Assembly (NCBI GenBank): GCA_905221605.1
Contig: CAJNDS010002443.1
Location: 1-64,000 of the forward strand
Length of the DNA: 64,000 nt
Direction: 5' to 3'
From: Symbiodinium natans
Taxonomy: Eukaryota; Sar; Dinophyceae; Suessiales; Symbiodiniaceae
The position numbers and the translations under genes were made by a program. Positions 24,505-36,295 of this stretch are shown in pieces (position 1 is the first letter of the stretch; every line of letters begins with the position of its first letter). The notes beneath the pieces are model-generated. The model was not told where the DNA came from. It was given only the letters and a program-made list of their open reading frames with translations, and made no database searches.

Positions 24505-27500
24505 CCAGTCGCTGGCCACGGACCAGCGATTTCTGCTCGAGAAGAGCTTGCCTTTCAACATTTGCGCACTTTCAGCTGTCCTCTGATGTCCTGGATCGCC
24601 TGGAGCCTCATGCGCCTCCCCTTTCACCTCTGTTGTGGAATGCGAATCCTGTGTGCGCTCCAGGGTACTGAAATATGTAGATCGCCAAATTGCAAATCCG
24701 GCTGGTCCCATCACTCTCAGCTGGTCCTGGCACGGTACTGTGTCTCCTTGCCGATTCATATTCGGATGTACAGCGCAGCTCCGGCAGAGAAAGGTGCACC
24801 ACGACCAGCACCGGGGTCCGTGTCCCCATAGAGTGATCGCCACCACATGTGGTCGGTGACGGAAGAACGGCCAAGCCTTGGACTCTGCAAGGCTTTGTGC
24901 TAGACTGTGCCGTATTGCACATCAGCCCATCATTCCTATCGCCAGCCTATCGGCTCTCGGGCCTATCCCTCATTTGGCCCGGAGAGCTTGAAGAAGGCAT
25001 TCGGGTCGATCTCAGCCGCACCCTGAGAGTCGCCGATGTAGGCCATGGTGCCCTGGTGGCCTCCGAGTTCAATTTCCGCACTTTCCATCACTGTCCGTGC
25101 ATAAACCTTCATGCTTTCATGATGCTTCCTGATATCTACAGCCTACAGAATTGCATTCTCGAGCAGTGCTCGCACAGCCGCACAGCGCCGCTTCCCAAGC
25201 CGGCAAACCGCTCTTGGCTGCTCATCGCTCTTCAACTCTCGCTTCCCTTCCCTTCCCTTCCCTTCCCTTCCCTTCTTGAGGCCCGCGGCAATATTTGAAC
25301 GCAGGCGCCTCCTCGGTAGACTCAGACATATTGCTAGAATGCGTCTCCAAATATCAGGATGTACTTCTGCTCTATTGCACCGACGAACAAAGACACACGT
25401 CATTGAGCCGCTGGAACCCTCTGATTGCTTGCAAGCTGGTTGAGCCGTGTCGCTGGATCTGCAATCAGATGCTCCTTGCCCAAGCGGAACATGCGGCCCA
25501 GGTACTTGCCTTGACAGAAGGAAGAACTCGAATTTAAGCACCTTTTTGGCTACTCGCGGTTGCTCGTGCGCACCCTTCCTTTGCAGACGAGAGGCCCTGC
25601 TGATATGCCACCTGCAAGCAGAGTCAACCAAGAACCAGTAAATTGAATCCCTTCTTTTGATGCCACAGCTGCATGGCAGCACGGTGCGAACGCATACTGG
25701 CATACTGACACACTGCAATGCACAGTTTGCAAAAGCCGGCACCTGTGCAGTTGGCGGTTTGCCGCTGACTGCACAGTCGCCGATGGCGAACACCTTGACC
25801 AGCACGCTTGTCAGGTTGAGGCTATTGTGGGGTTTGTCCGGAAGCTTTCATGGCTATGTCAAGAGTTGTTGATGCATTGTTTTGATTTTTGGCGGCCATA
25901 GCGGCAGCCGCAGGAGTCTTGGGCTACGAGCTGCCCGCTTTTTCAGTTCTATGTCTTGCCTGCACATGCCTTCACGCGCGGCCTCGCCAGGCTTCGTGCC
26001 CTTCACCCGCAAGCACTCATCCACCAAGAGCCTGATTACGCAAGAGAATACTAAAAGCACCCTGGGTCCTAGACCCTGAGTGACCCTTGGCAAAGATTCC
26101 GCAGTCGGGAACTTGCCGTCATCTTCATCGTGGGTTGAGGAACATTCACTTCCCTCAATGAAACCAAGACGAAGGAAATTGGCACCGCAGCTTGGCAAAA
26201 CAATGCAACTTGTTCAGACTCTCAGTTCTGCATCTTCAACCAACGATACTTCTGCCACAAGGGCTGCATACATCGCCCAGCAACCCTCGTCGATCTGTTT
26301 GTCCATTCTCCTTCCATCGCACCCAGGAGGTGTAGCAGAACACAAAAGAATAAGTGAGCGAGCTAGGGATGGACCGAAACAAAAGCGAATGTCGAGACAA
26401 AGCGCGCTGTGGCTGTTTGAGAGTTGGGTGGCAGGAAGTAAGCTCGGAAGCTGAGGAGGTTCACTTGTCTAATGCACTGGCCCAACACCTCCCTGAAAAC
26501 AGGTTCTTGTACTCCATTTGCAGAAGTAGAAACGGACAGTAATCTGGTGAATGATGGATGCATTGAAGTCCTTGCCAATCTTTTCGCACACTGACCGGGT
26601 GAAAGGCCTGCAGACAGGCGGCACAAAGTACCAGGGTGTGCTGGAAACTCGGAAACGACAAAACTCGCGCATAGCCTATTTATGTATTTGTGTCATGGAT
26701 GTATGCTGCTGGTTTCAACCCAGAATAACTGAGATTAAGCAACAACCGTAAAGCCTGCACAGGAGATGAGCGAACTCTTGGAAGCGTTGACTAAGAATCG
26801 TTTAAAACCTATGCTTTCCAACACGCAGCTGTCTCTGCCCTTGACATGGCTGGCCTCATGCCCACACCTGCTACCCACACAAGGATGCCGTAGTCCATGT
26901 CGATGACACCGTCCTCTCAAAAGTCACACGGCTTTGAGTGCACCATAGGCCAGTAGGCCCCATAGAGACCGGCGCATCGCGTGACAGAAGCCCAAGGTCT
27001 GTACGTCCAGGAACAGCAACCTCAAACATCCTTCTGATCTATCTTTCGCTTGGTCAGAGGAACTCGGGTACGATCTTGCCTTTCTACAGTCCACCCACTT
27101 TCTTTACTAACATCGTGAAAGAACGCTGTGCATGGCTGTGCACACCTTGGTCTTCAAGTGCACCTTCTCTTCTTCCACCTCCTTGACCATGGCATTCCTG
27201 AGACTACTGAGGTCACAGTTGCTCACAGTTGCAATAGACAGGGCGTCGAGGACCCTTCGTGACTTCATGGTGACACAGAAGGTGACTCGAAAACTTGCCT
27301 GCCCTGACACGGAACGCTCACAGCCAAGGTTCAGCTTGACGTCCACGCCCTGTTGCACATCACGGCAACTCTGCAGAAGTGCAGTACGTATGCTGAGTCA
27401 ATGCAGAGATGCGGTTTTGCAAGCATGAACAGGATGCCCGAGGCGAAATCTTCCAAAGGGCGGCCTGGCTGGCAAGGTGCATCTGCACGTAGTTGCCTTG

Positions 27501-30110
27501 GCAAAGACTTGGTGTTATCGGAGAACTGTTCACCAGAAAAGCAACATTAGCTTCGACTAGACGTCCAGACCTTCTAGCCCTGAACCACTCAAAGTTCCCA
27601 AGGCTACTCAGCCTCAGGGCTTTCATCTTGACGGCAAGGCAAGGGGCCGACAGACTTGTGGAACATGGTAAGGAGGCCTGGGAGGGCCTCCACAAGAGTG
27701 ACCTGCCCGATGCACGATCATGTTCTCAGATATGCTGTGAGTCTCTGTGAGCTATTGAGTATTGAGTAGCTACTGATCCAAGTGGCAGTCATTGACATCG
27801 TCAAGCTGGCCTGGAAGTGCTCCGCGATCTTCGGATACCTACCTTGCGCAGTGCGAATGGCGCAGGAGCCAGAAATGGCCGAGAAGAGAACAATTTCTGA
27901 CGTTGTTTCTCTTCATCCCGTTGATACATTCCCTAGGCCCTAAATGCCTTCCAAACAATCGTGCCCAAACCCCAAACTTGTCTAGTGCTTAGCAAAGGAT
28001 CAACAAACCATCCTTGCTCTAACTTCGGTCGCGTGACGCTTCACGTCCTGCTTGATGAAATCGGAAAGCTCGCCGCAAAACTCGACACCTAAGGCACTTG
28101 TGGGAGTGTTGAGCCCATCTACTTTCTCGCTCTGCTACGGGCACCCTGGCTTTTGCCCTTATTCTTCGTCCTAGCATACTCGCCTGCACTCTCGCACATC
28201 AGGCCCCCAAGAAGCATCTGTGCTGAAGTGGAACCCACAGTCGACAAAATCAAGGCAGGCCTGTGGGCCCTCCGCCCACAACAACGAAGTTCAAGAGTCG
28301 CTTGACCTCACACATGGTACGAGAATAAACACAATATTTTCGCCTTCTTTTGAAGTCATGAGCACACCGACGCCCATTCGCTGTCCACTCCTGTGCATCT
28401 TTTGCCTGCGCTCTTTACATCACAAATCTCCGAGCTTCCAGCAGTTTTCAAGTCCCCAGAAGCATTGGCAACTTCTGCGGTCTCTATGATGTCCAGCATC
28501 TCCTGACTCGGCGAAAGTACTGTCAGCAACGCCCTGAAGACTGCCTGAATAAGATAGGCCCGCAGGGCCATCGACTCGAAGCCTGTTCTGTTCAGGTAAA
28601 GTGTTGACATCCGTTGCCGAGCTCAACGCTCTCGGTGCCCTGGAAGCTGTCGAAGGAGCTCGTCATTGGGTTCGGCCTAGTTTTTGCCTGTGCTCTCTCG
28701 AGCAGTGGAACGCTGTGCCTCGCCACGGCCCTCAGACATGACCTTTGGCGCCTTCTCCTTCAGTTGGCCGTGGTCCTCATATCTGCAACATTTCAAATTT
28801 CCTAGCTTGCTGATACCGATGCCGCCGATGCCATCGTCGCTTAGCGGCTTAGCGAGTCGGTCTTTGACTGGACCTTTTTTGCCGAGCTTTGCACAGGAAG
28901 CCTGGGCAGTGAGAGCTTCGCCTGAAATATGGCTCTGCAATCTACAACTACAAGCACCCCATAACAACCCGATACGTACTCTATACGTATTCTATACGTA
29001 CTCTATACATCTCCCAAGTCCCCCAACACATCTGTTGACCCAGCCGACAGGATGGACACACGAGAAATTCGTTCAACTGCTCTCGAGCTCACTGTCCTTT
29101 CGTAGCTGCCGCCCGTGTTCGATCTCCTTCAGAAACCTTCCAGGTTGCCCCCAGGACCACTAAGGCTACGAGTGGGCTATGAATACTTTGTTGAGGCTGC
29201 AAAAGCTCAACGGAGGGATCTGAGTAGTTGCGAAGAAGTGTTCCTGAGCCGCTAGTGGCTCTCGTGAGCCTGCCATACTTGTCGACGCCAGGGATGCCGA
29301 AAGTGTTGGGCTGGGCGCCAACCTCAGACATTCATGTCTACACCCTCTCGTCAGTAGCCAAAACAATTCCGCATGACTGCGCTCAGGGTGCTGTTGGCCC
29401 TGCCCAATACTAGCAGCTGCTACGTAGATTTCAGAGGTCGAGACTCAAACGGATGACATCAATGGCTGGTTGCGTCGGTACAACAAGAAGGAGGGCGTCT
29501 CGTGTGGCTGCAAGCCTACGGCCGACTGCTTCAACCTCCAAACCTCTTCACGAACGCTTCGCTATTCTTTTGTCTGTCAGCGGGACTTGTCCATCCTGAG
29601 CCTGGTGTTCGCACTTCAGTCTCCACTTGCAATGTATTTTCTTGGGTTGAAATGGAGAGACCACGACACCAACAGTTTGGACATGACCGCGAACCTTCAC
29701 TCGGCCTCACAGCACAGCACTGGCTTCACTCGGCCCCTTGCTGCGACCACCAGGTGATCGTAGTCCAAAGTCAGGCCACTTTCGCAGTGCACCTCCAGCA
29801 GCACGCTGTGGTGCGTCCATGATGCATGCCCATGCCAGTAGTTGAAAGATGCATCGGTCGAGCCTGCTTCTGCTCTAAGTCTACATCCTGGTGCAAGATG
29901 TGCTAGGACGTGGGCATTCAAGGCTGATGGGGCTCGGCTTGGTGACGCTATCACAAGCTGCTGCGCTGCGGTTGGGAGATTTTGGGAATCTTCTCTTGTC
30001 TGTCCTTGCAACGTAACCGCAAGTAGTCGCAGTTGGGGACGTTGTCGCGGATGGGCTCGATGATGGCACCTGCTTCTCCGAACCGCGGACAGAAGGGAGG
30101 GTAGCAACTG
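24505..30110 (-). CDS. NDH2: Type II (alternative) NADH dehydrogenase
   Basis: A single-subunit flavoprotein that passes electrons from NADH to quinone without pumping protons, usually on a mitochondrial membrane. Minus-strand exons include about 30110 (LLPSLLSA), 30069-30005 (AIIEPIRDNVPNCDYLRL), 29792-29742 (SGLTLDYDHLVVA), 29322-29270 (VGAQPNTFGIPGVDKYG), 29136-29097 (FLKEIEHGRQLRK), 28502-28456 (EMLDIIETAEVANA), 28088-28030 (VEFCGELSDFIKQDVK), 27350 (VDVKLNLGCE), 27190 (VKEVEEEKVHLKTK), 26913-26837 (DMDYGILVWVAGVGMRP), 25793-25743 (VFAIGDCAVSGKPPTAQ), 25509-25455 (GKYLGRMFRLGKEHLI), 25063-24967 (GHQGTMAYIGDSQGAAEID), 24855-24829 (MWWRSLYG) and 24559-24505 (KLFSSRNRWSVASDWLRT). GDC is the second FAD-binding motif; the last exons match the amphipathic C-terminal helices. 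Missing are the first FAD glycine motif and targeting peptide (expected upstream of 30.1 kb), the GGGPTG segment and the last codons. Confidence 0.9.
25240..25277 (+). repeat. (CCCTT)n pentanucleotide repeat
   Basis: About six copies of CTTCC/CCCTT in an intron of the NADH dehydrogenase gene. The strand asymmetry is complete: pyrimidines on plus, purines on minus. Confidence 0.9.
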
Positions 30111-30199
30111 AATCGACTGAGTCGACCCGTGTGTTTGGGTGAGATTAACATCTCCTACAAGGGTAGTTTAAGTCACTCACGTGAAGCAACGCAACTGCA

Positions 30200-33100
30200 T
30201 TGATTAGTCTGGGCGCACCAGTAGCAGCACGCTGAACGTGAGTATCACTGTCATTAAACAAATCTTGGACATCTGCTCCACCCTCACACACCGAGCAGAT
30301 TCTGGGCCCGCATCAAGCCTGGTGAGACGACGCCCGTAGTGCTGCCAACCAGCAACGGCGTGTAAAAGAAAAAGGGCCGCGGAGAGACCACTGTCACCTG
30401 AGCTCAACGGCTGTGGGTTCATCGGTTCATGAGCACTTGGGTACCGTCTTTCCGCACAGCCCTGACAACCTGGCACATCCACCCAACTTGGGAACCAACT
30501 GGCCAGCGCTTATCATGGACGGCTCACGTGACCAGTAGCCTAGCTTCCGGCAGCAACTACAGTGTGACAAACTATCGTCAGGCCACGTCGTATTGCGACG
30601 CATCCAGCTTCCTCACAAAGGAGAGGGCACCCCAGCCGGAGCCCAAGACCACCACCTTCCTTGCAAATGAGCAGCCAGCAAACTGCCAACTTTGCGTGGG
30701 AGCGCTCGTGAGAGGGATGGAGAGTTGGGGAGAAGCATCCTTCACAAGGTGGCATCGCCAATGGCCTGGACCCCACTACACAAAAGTTCTGCTTGGGTCG
30801 GCCAGCTGCTTGACAAGCTGCCGCCGCTCTTGCTCCTTCTTGGCAAAATGGTAAAAGACCCGCTCCACTTCGTACCTCTTCTCCAGGCTTTGGCTGAATG
30901 CATTCTTGACAGCGTTTAGCGGTCTACAAGTCCATTTTGTCCCTGAGGTGCTTGATGTCATCCAGATCGTCATTAATCCACATGTGCCCCACCTTGACCT
31001 TGCGGCAAGTGGCAAGCAAGCTTCATGCACTGTATCTGCATGCGAAGGCTTTGCACTTGCCTTACTCACGGCCTAAAAGTCTCTCCCCCTATCCAAGCTC
31101 CGCGCGCCGGCGAAGGTCGTGAGACCCAAGGCGCCCAGCTTCACAGTCCTGTCGTGTAAAACCCCAAGAAGAGGGAGCTTTGAGTTCATCTTGATCCAAC
31201 AGCCCTGCAAGGCTGCTCTGTCACCCAGAATGCTGGTTGGACCCTAAACCAGCAATCGAGCGTTGGGCAAACAAATAGGCATGCAGGTGTGCCGACGTGC
31301 CTGCGGGCAAGTCGGCGAAACATAATGCCAAATTGCAGCAGTATGGTCTTTAATGGATACTGTTCCGTGTCCTTGAACCAAAGGTTCTGCAGAGTACATG
31401 AATTTTATTGACCATCTAGAAGCACAAAAGACCGACAAAAGGTGAGAGATGTGAATGGCGCTGGACAGAGGCGCGGCTTCGCAAGTCCAGGCTGGTTCTA
31501 TTTGAGGTCGCGGCACCGCATGACAAAACTACTCCGGCAAGGATGAAGTTGAGAATAAGAGCCTGGGTACGGCAGACCGTCAGGAAGCCGAGCTACACAT
31601 TACACAAGAGACACTGAACGCTTCGGCCCCGCGCGGCGCAAAGCCAATAGATCAGCTTCTCCTTTGGCTCGGAACATGGGATGGTCATGGATAGTCTTGC
31701 TTAAGGTGTGGTCTCTCCAAGCCCTAGCCCAAGCCCAAGCCCAGCCTCAAAGCTGCCTTCACGCCAGGAGAAGGAGTCGAGAGGCTGCATGTTTTGAGGC
31801 GTCACTTGGGTGTTGATCTGATAAGCTGCCTGGATTCCTTGGGTGCGTTGCAATCCCTTGAAACTTTGAAAGCGAGGTGTGCTATTCGCATTTGTGCTTC
31901 TGGATGCTGACTTTTGTTCGCGCTCATGTGCTAAGGCGACACCCGGCTAGATGGGACCAGATATGAGGTGCCAGGCTGAGGCTCAACATGAGCTGGATGC
32001 GAAAGCTTGGGCCAAGTCGGATAATATGGGGGGGACCAAAGCTACATGCGCCGTACATTGCCGGTGTCTTCGCGGAGGGATTGCAAAAGACCTTTGCAGC
32101 TGGAACTCAACGGACTTGTGCTCATGCCATGCATTTGCACACACGCATTTCGTCTCTTGCAAGGTGTTGCCGGGCTCACGGAAGCTTGTCTGAAACCTGC
32201 ACGCTGGTAATGCGATGCCATTTTTGCTTGAAAGCACATGACCAACCATCATGTCATGACGCCACAAAATATCATACAGATTTCCATGTGGCTGGTGCAT
32301 GCAGGTGTGAACGAAAATAGTCATCCACGCGTATTAAGTCATGAAGGTGACCTCAGGGATCCTATAGTGCCAAGTCCGGCAGTGTTGATTTCTGAGCACT
32401 GAAATTATTGGGATACTCCCCATGCACCTTGCTAACAGTGTCCAAGTAGGCCAGGGACCAGTTTTCCACGGTTGCACGGTACCTCCACCATCGAATGATG
32501 TCTGTTCCTGCATTGCCCAACCCATCGTTGCAACATGAAGCTCTGAAAAAAAGGCGCGCTTCTCCGCTGTGTCGGGATTGAACCTCGAGGCACGTAGCAC
32601 GGTCCAATATCTTCTCGGAAGTTGCAATGAATCAAGCTGACATCTTGCTTTGTATTCATTTGCCGTGCAATTGCTTGCTTTGCAAGGATCACTTGTGGAA
32701 TCTGAAAGCTGAGCTAGGCCCGGCACATCCCGAAGCATGCGAAGCCTGAGCTTTCGTGTCTCACCAGGTCGTTCCCACGAACAAAAATGCACAGTGGTTG
32801 CCCTGACGCCCAAACTATGTCTGGCCTTCTGGCTTCATGCATTCTTGATTCTGGACGTAAATTCCTCCTGTTTACTAGCCCGACAAACCAGCTGCTTCGG
32901 AGGCCAGCAAAAAAGCTTATAGCGTAATTATACCGGAAAGCGTGCCAGACTCATGAAAATTCAAGCTTGCTGGGTCTACTGTAGCACGGGCCAATCGCGA
33001 GAGAAGGAGCCAGTGACTGCCTCTGTGCTGCTCTTGGTCGTATTGCTTGCAGACTGAACCTGCCACGCTGCTCAGACATAAGAAATCTCCTTTCAGAGCA

Positions 33101-33220
33101 GCCACAGAAGTTTGGGCCCTGGAGTTTGTAAAGCCCCAAGTCCTGGATGAAGCTGGAGGGGAAATCCGTGAACACGTCCTTGAAGTGCTCATGGGCCAAA
33201 CTCTGCGCCTGTGCATGTGC
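30200..33220 (-). other. Unassigned minus-strand coding-like region
   Basis: Likely exons of a gene between the aquaporin and NADH dehydrogenase genes. At 33060-33200 is AHEHFKDVFTDFPSSFIQDL, followed by GLYKLQG. At 32380-32490 is YRATVENWSLAYLDTVSKVH. At 30940-31000 is GHMWINDDLDDIKHLRDKMD. At 30800-30915 is a highly charged, helix-prone stretch (NAFSQSLEKRYEVERVFYHF, KKEQERRQLVKQLADP). These read as genuine protein with acidic and basic residues alternating, suggesting coiled coil at the end. I do not recognise the family. The first exons of NADH dehydrogenase may also lie near 30.2-30.5 kb. Confidence 0.4.
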
Positions 33221-33559
33221 TAATATTATCGGCTATGAGGTGCTTGTCCACCTCAATTGTGCCTGCATGGAAGTTAGAGTCCGTGCGTATTCTTGCGATT
33301 CTGACAATTCGCTTACGGCTTACGAAATCCCAAAGAGACTGTAAGAGGACCCAAATGGGCTTTCGTTTGTCTTAACAAGAAGACCACACGGCCTGGAGGT
33401 GCGAGACTTCTGGCAGTGCCAGTTTCTCCTGCTTGCAACTCCCAGCAGGGGCTGACAAGCTGTGTTTTGTGCTGAAACAAGGACCCTAAACTCACACTCT
33501 GGAACCACACGGCTCATGCTCTGATGGCAATCGTTCAGGCACTCAGGAATCTCGGAGCC

Positions 33560-34195
33560 TGAAGCAAGAATCCAAAACCGAGAGGTTCTCAACGACTGCG
33601 AACCGCAAGGCGAGAAAGCCGCCCGCTCCAACAATCCGAACAACACCAACAAAGAAAACCAAACGGGATTCGGCAAGTGCAAGATGCCTGTAAGATATAC
33701 TTAAAGACTTGGCATTCATGGCCCCAACGGTAGATAATGCTGAATGGCCGTTACCACGACAGCAACCGCCTGAACCCAACCTACTCCCCAAAAAGACCCT
33801 GGTCCCCTCAAAAAGGCCCGCAAAGGGAAGATCCGTGACAACGAGATATACATACTCTGCCAGCACAACCAACCTAAGGCACCCAAAAGAGATCCCAAGA
33901 AGTCCACAAACTGCCTGCACCAAACCAACAAAAGGCCTTCACAACGAAATCCCTGACAACTCTGCGACCTGCGCCTAACCTCCCCGGACCTGACCTAAGG
34001 CAGCCGAGAGGCACGAAAGAAAAAAAACTGGCCCAGTGCGCAAGGAAAAACCGTGACAACGAAACCAAGGCATCACTGTCACAAATGTAAAGGCCGAAAG
34101 TCCGTCGACTTTAAAGGTCCCCAAAGGCACCACAACAAGAGCCCGAACGGCGCCACAAAAGACACCGAAAGGAAAACAACAAAATCACAAAGGTT
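33560..34195. repeat. A/C-rich degenerate tandem repeat of about 110 bp
   Basis: The plus strand is strikingly poor in T over about 630 bases. Related segments recur: AAGATCCGTGACAACGAGAT at 33828, GAAATCCCTGACAAC at 33944 and GGAAAAACCGTGACAACGAA at 34043, with ACCTAAGGCA following at 33872 and 33994. Spacing is about 110 bp. Extended open frames on both strands here reflect the base skew. Confidence 0.55.
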
Positions 34196-35117
34196 TATTT
34201 CTGAAGCTTCAAAACCCAATACTCTTGTGCTGGCAATGTCCTCCCAGCGCTGCCGGAGGGAGTCCAGGTCGCCTCCAAAGTAGATCTCATAGGCAAACGC
34301 ATACCTGCTGCAACGTGCTGCAAAATCAGTGGAGTTTAGCACCCTGCAAGGCTTTACAACTTGCAGCAGCTGATCCAAGCGCACGGGGTCTGCAGCTTGT
34401 CGTAGACCCAGTCTAAGCAGGTACCAGGGCAGGAATAGCCCACCTGGGCAACGGGATGGGAAGCGCGAGGTCGCACCCAAGCTCTCCGGCAATGGCGAGC
34501 AGCTGCACCACACAAGAATATACAAGAATCCTCAAAAGTCTCATGGTCTAGCCTCGCGCCCCGCAGCTCCGAAGGGGCATTCGCAGTGAGCCTGCAGGCG
34601 CAAGAAGAATCTTGATCAGTTTGCAGACACATCTCTGACTGATGCAGGAAAGGCCCCTCCTGCAATGTGAGAACATCCAGCAGATAGAGAACGTGGAGAT
34701 CCCGCAGCACTTCAGCCCCCACAGTGCAAGGCAAAAATTCCGAGAAAGCCACATCTGCCGGCCTGATCCACCTGCTTCAGTATCCTGAACTGCGACTTAC
34801 GTGCGACTAATCCGCCAAGGTTGCAAAAAGCTCCGGGAATAAACTCCTGCTAAGCTTGATTGCTAACTAATGGTCCATGTCTGAAGGGATGCTCATCAAC
34901 TTATGCGCGTGGGCCGGACGAAGAGGACGCACCAACCAATTGTCAACCCGATTTGCTTGCTGTTCTCTGCTCCGGGCATCCGACTCCATCATGGAGGCTT
35001 GGTTGCGATTCGCCAAGTGCTCCATGTCGAAAGCCCAAGGCATGTACATTCCTGGACATGCTTCGATGCTGGCATATGCTGCGTTGGGACATCTGCCTCC
35101 CATGGGACCCTCCTTAA
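34195..35117 (-). other. Unassigned minus-strand gene, probable terminal exons
   Basis: At about 34860-35103 a frame reads RCPNAAYASIEACPGMYMPW and SREQQANRVDNWLVRPLRP. At 34640-34752 is FSEFLPCTVGAEVLRDLHVL, then YLLDVLTLQEG. At 34340-34440 is LPWYLLRLGLRQAADPVRL, then DQLLQVVKPCR. At 34200-34310, after an AG|G acceptor, is YAFAYEIYFGGDLDSLRQRW, then EDIASTRVLGFEASEI. The last two join in frame through a GT-AG intron. The texture is clearly protein-like, but the family is not recognised. It could be the 5' part of the gene continuing at 33.2-30.8 kb or a separate gene. Confidence 0.42.
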
Positions 35118-36295
35118 TCTCGAACCCACGTGAAGATTTCAGGCTTAACGGCTAAACTCAAGAAGGGGACCGAACACAAATTCCGGGCTTGAGCTGGGAA
35201 CAGTTTGGGTGCCCATGACGTGACAAAGCATGAAGTCAAAATAAGTCGATGTTGCATGTTAGTCGCACCAGTATTTCATAGTATTTGTCTGGACCGGAAG
35301 TCATGGCAAGCTTAAGGTGCAAATCTGGCATGCCCGGCCTAGAGTTCCGCTGTGTATGGTGAGGAAGGTCCTGGATGTCACTTTAGGCTGTAGGTGCTGT
35401 AGCTTTGTGACTTTGTGGGGTGACTTGCCGAAAAGAAGTGTCGCAGCATAACACCGATCACTGAATCGCGAAGTTGAGCTGGAAGTCTAGCTTTAATCTT
35501 TTCTCAACTCGAATGCAAGGGAAACAAACCTGAGCACCAGGCGTCGGCTGGAACTCTGACACTAACCTCATTCACATGCATGTTGCAATCAAACCAACAA
35601 CATGCATGTGCGGTTGCATTTGCACATCATTGTCACATCATCTTCAACTCAGCTGCCAACTCCTTCAGAAGCTGCGTCTCTGGCTCACTGAACGGCCTCA
35701 AGAGAAAGCATGCCGAAACGTCTGTGCGTACCGCAGCTTAGCACGCAGCAGCAAAAAACTAGCTAGCCTAATCGCCAAACGTCCGTTCCAAGGGACAAGC
35801 CCGAAAACTACAAGGCCACAGAGGCATCAAAGACTTCGTAAGCTCAACCTGGGGCAAGCGCAAGCGACCTGGATTCGTGTCTCCGCCGTAGCTTTCATCC
35901 CCCTGTTCGGGGTCTGTTATTTTGAAAGATGGCGTCACTTGCAAAGTGTGGTACAATCCCGGATCGCGAAGCCCGTGCCAGCTGCTTGATAAAGCATCAC
36001 GTGACGTTTGATTCAGAACCGCGTGCATGCTAGATCCTGGACTTCTCAAGTATCCATCCCGGCCTGCCAATGCTCATCCCAGTTCCGGTTGAGGTCTACG
36101 CCACCAGGCCCCACACGAAGGCACCAATCGCCCTGCGGTTGAAAATCTCCAACACTGAAATCAAATTTCAGAATACAACTCACCCGAAAACTTCAATACC
36201 TCTGCATCTTGCAGTCTTAGCGCAAAAGCCAGCTTGAGACGCATGTTTGTCTCCTGCACTGGGACATACTGCAGCGCTGCAGCTCGGTAACCAAA
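35118..36295. other. 3' flank of the aquaporin gene; nothing assigned
   Basis: No conserved motif was seen on either strand. One plus-strand and one minus-strand open frame of about 100-137 codons overlap at 35576-36070. Neither has recognisable features. The interval probably contains the aquaporin 3' untranslated region and intergenic sequence. Confidence 0.4.

Noticed and set aside
32570-32690. tRNA-like B box (GGTTCAATCCC on the minus strand)
   Set aside because: No A box or acceptor/anticodon stem pairing is present at the right spacing.
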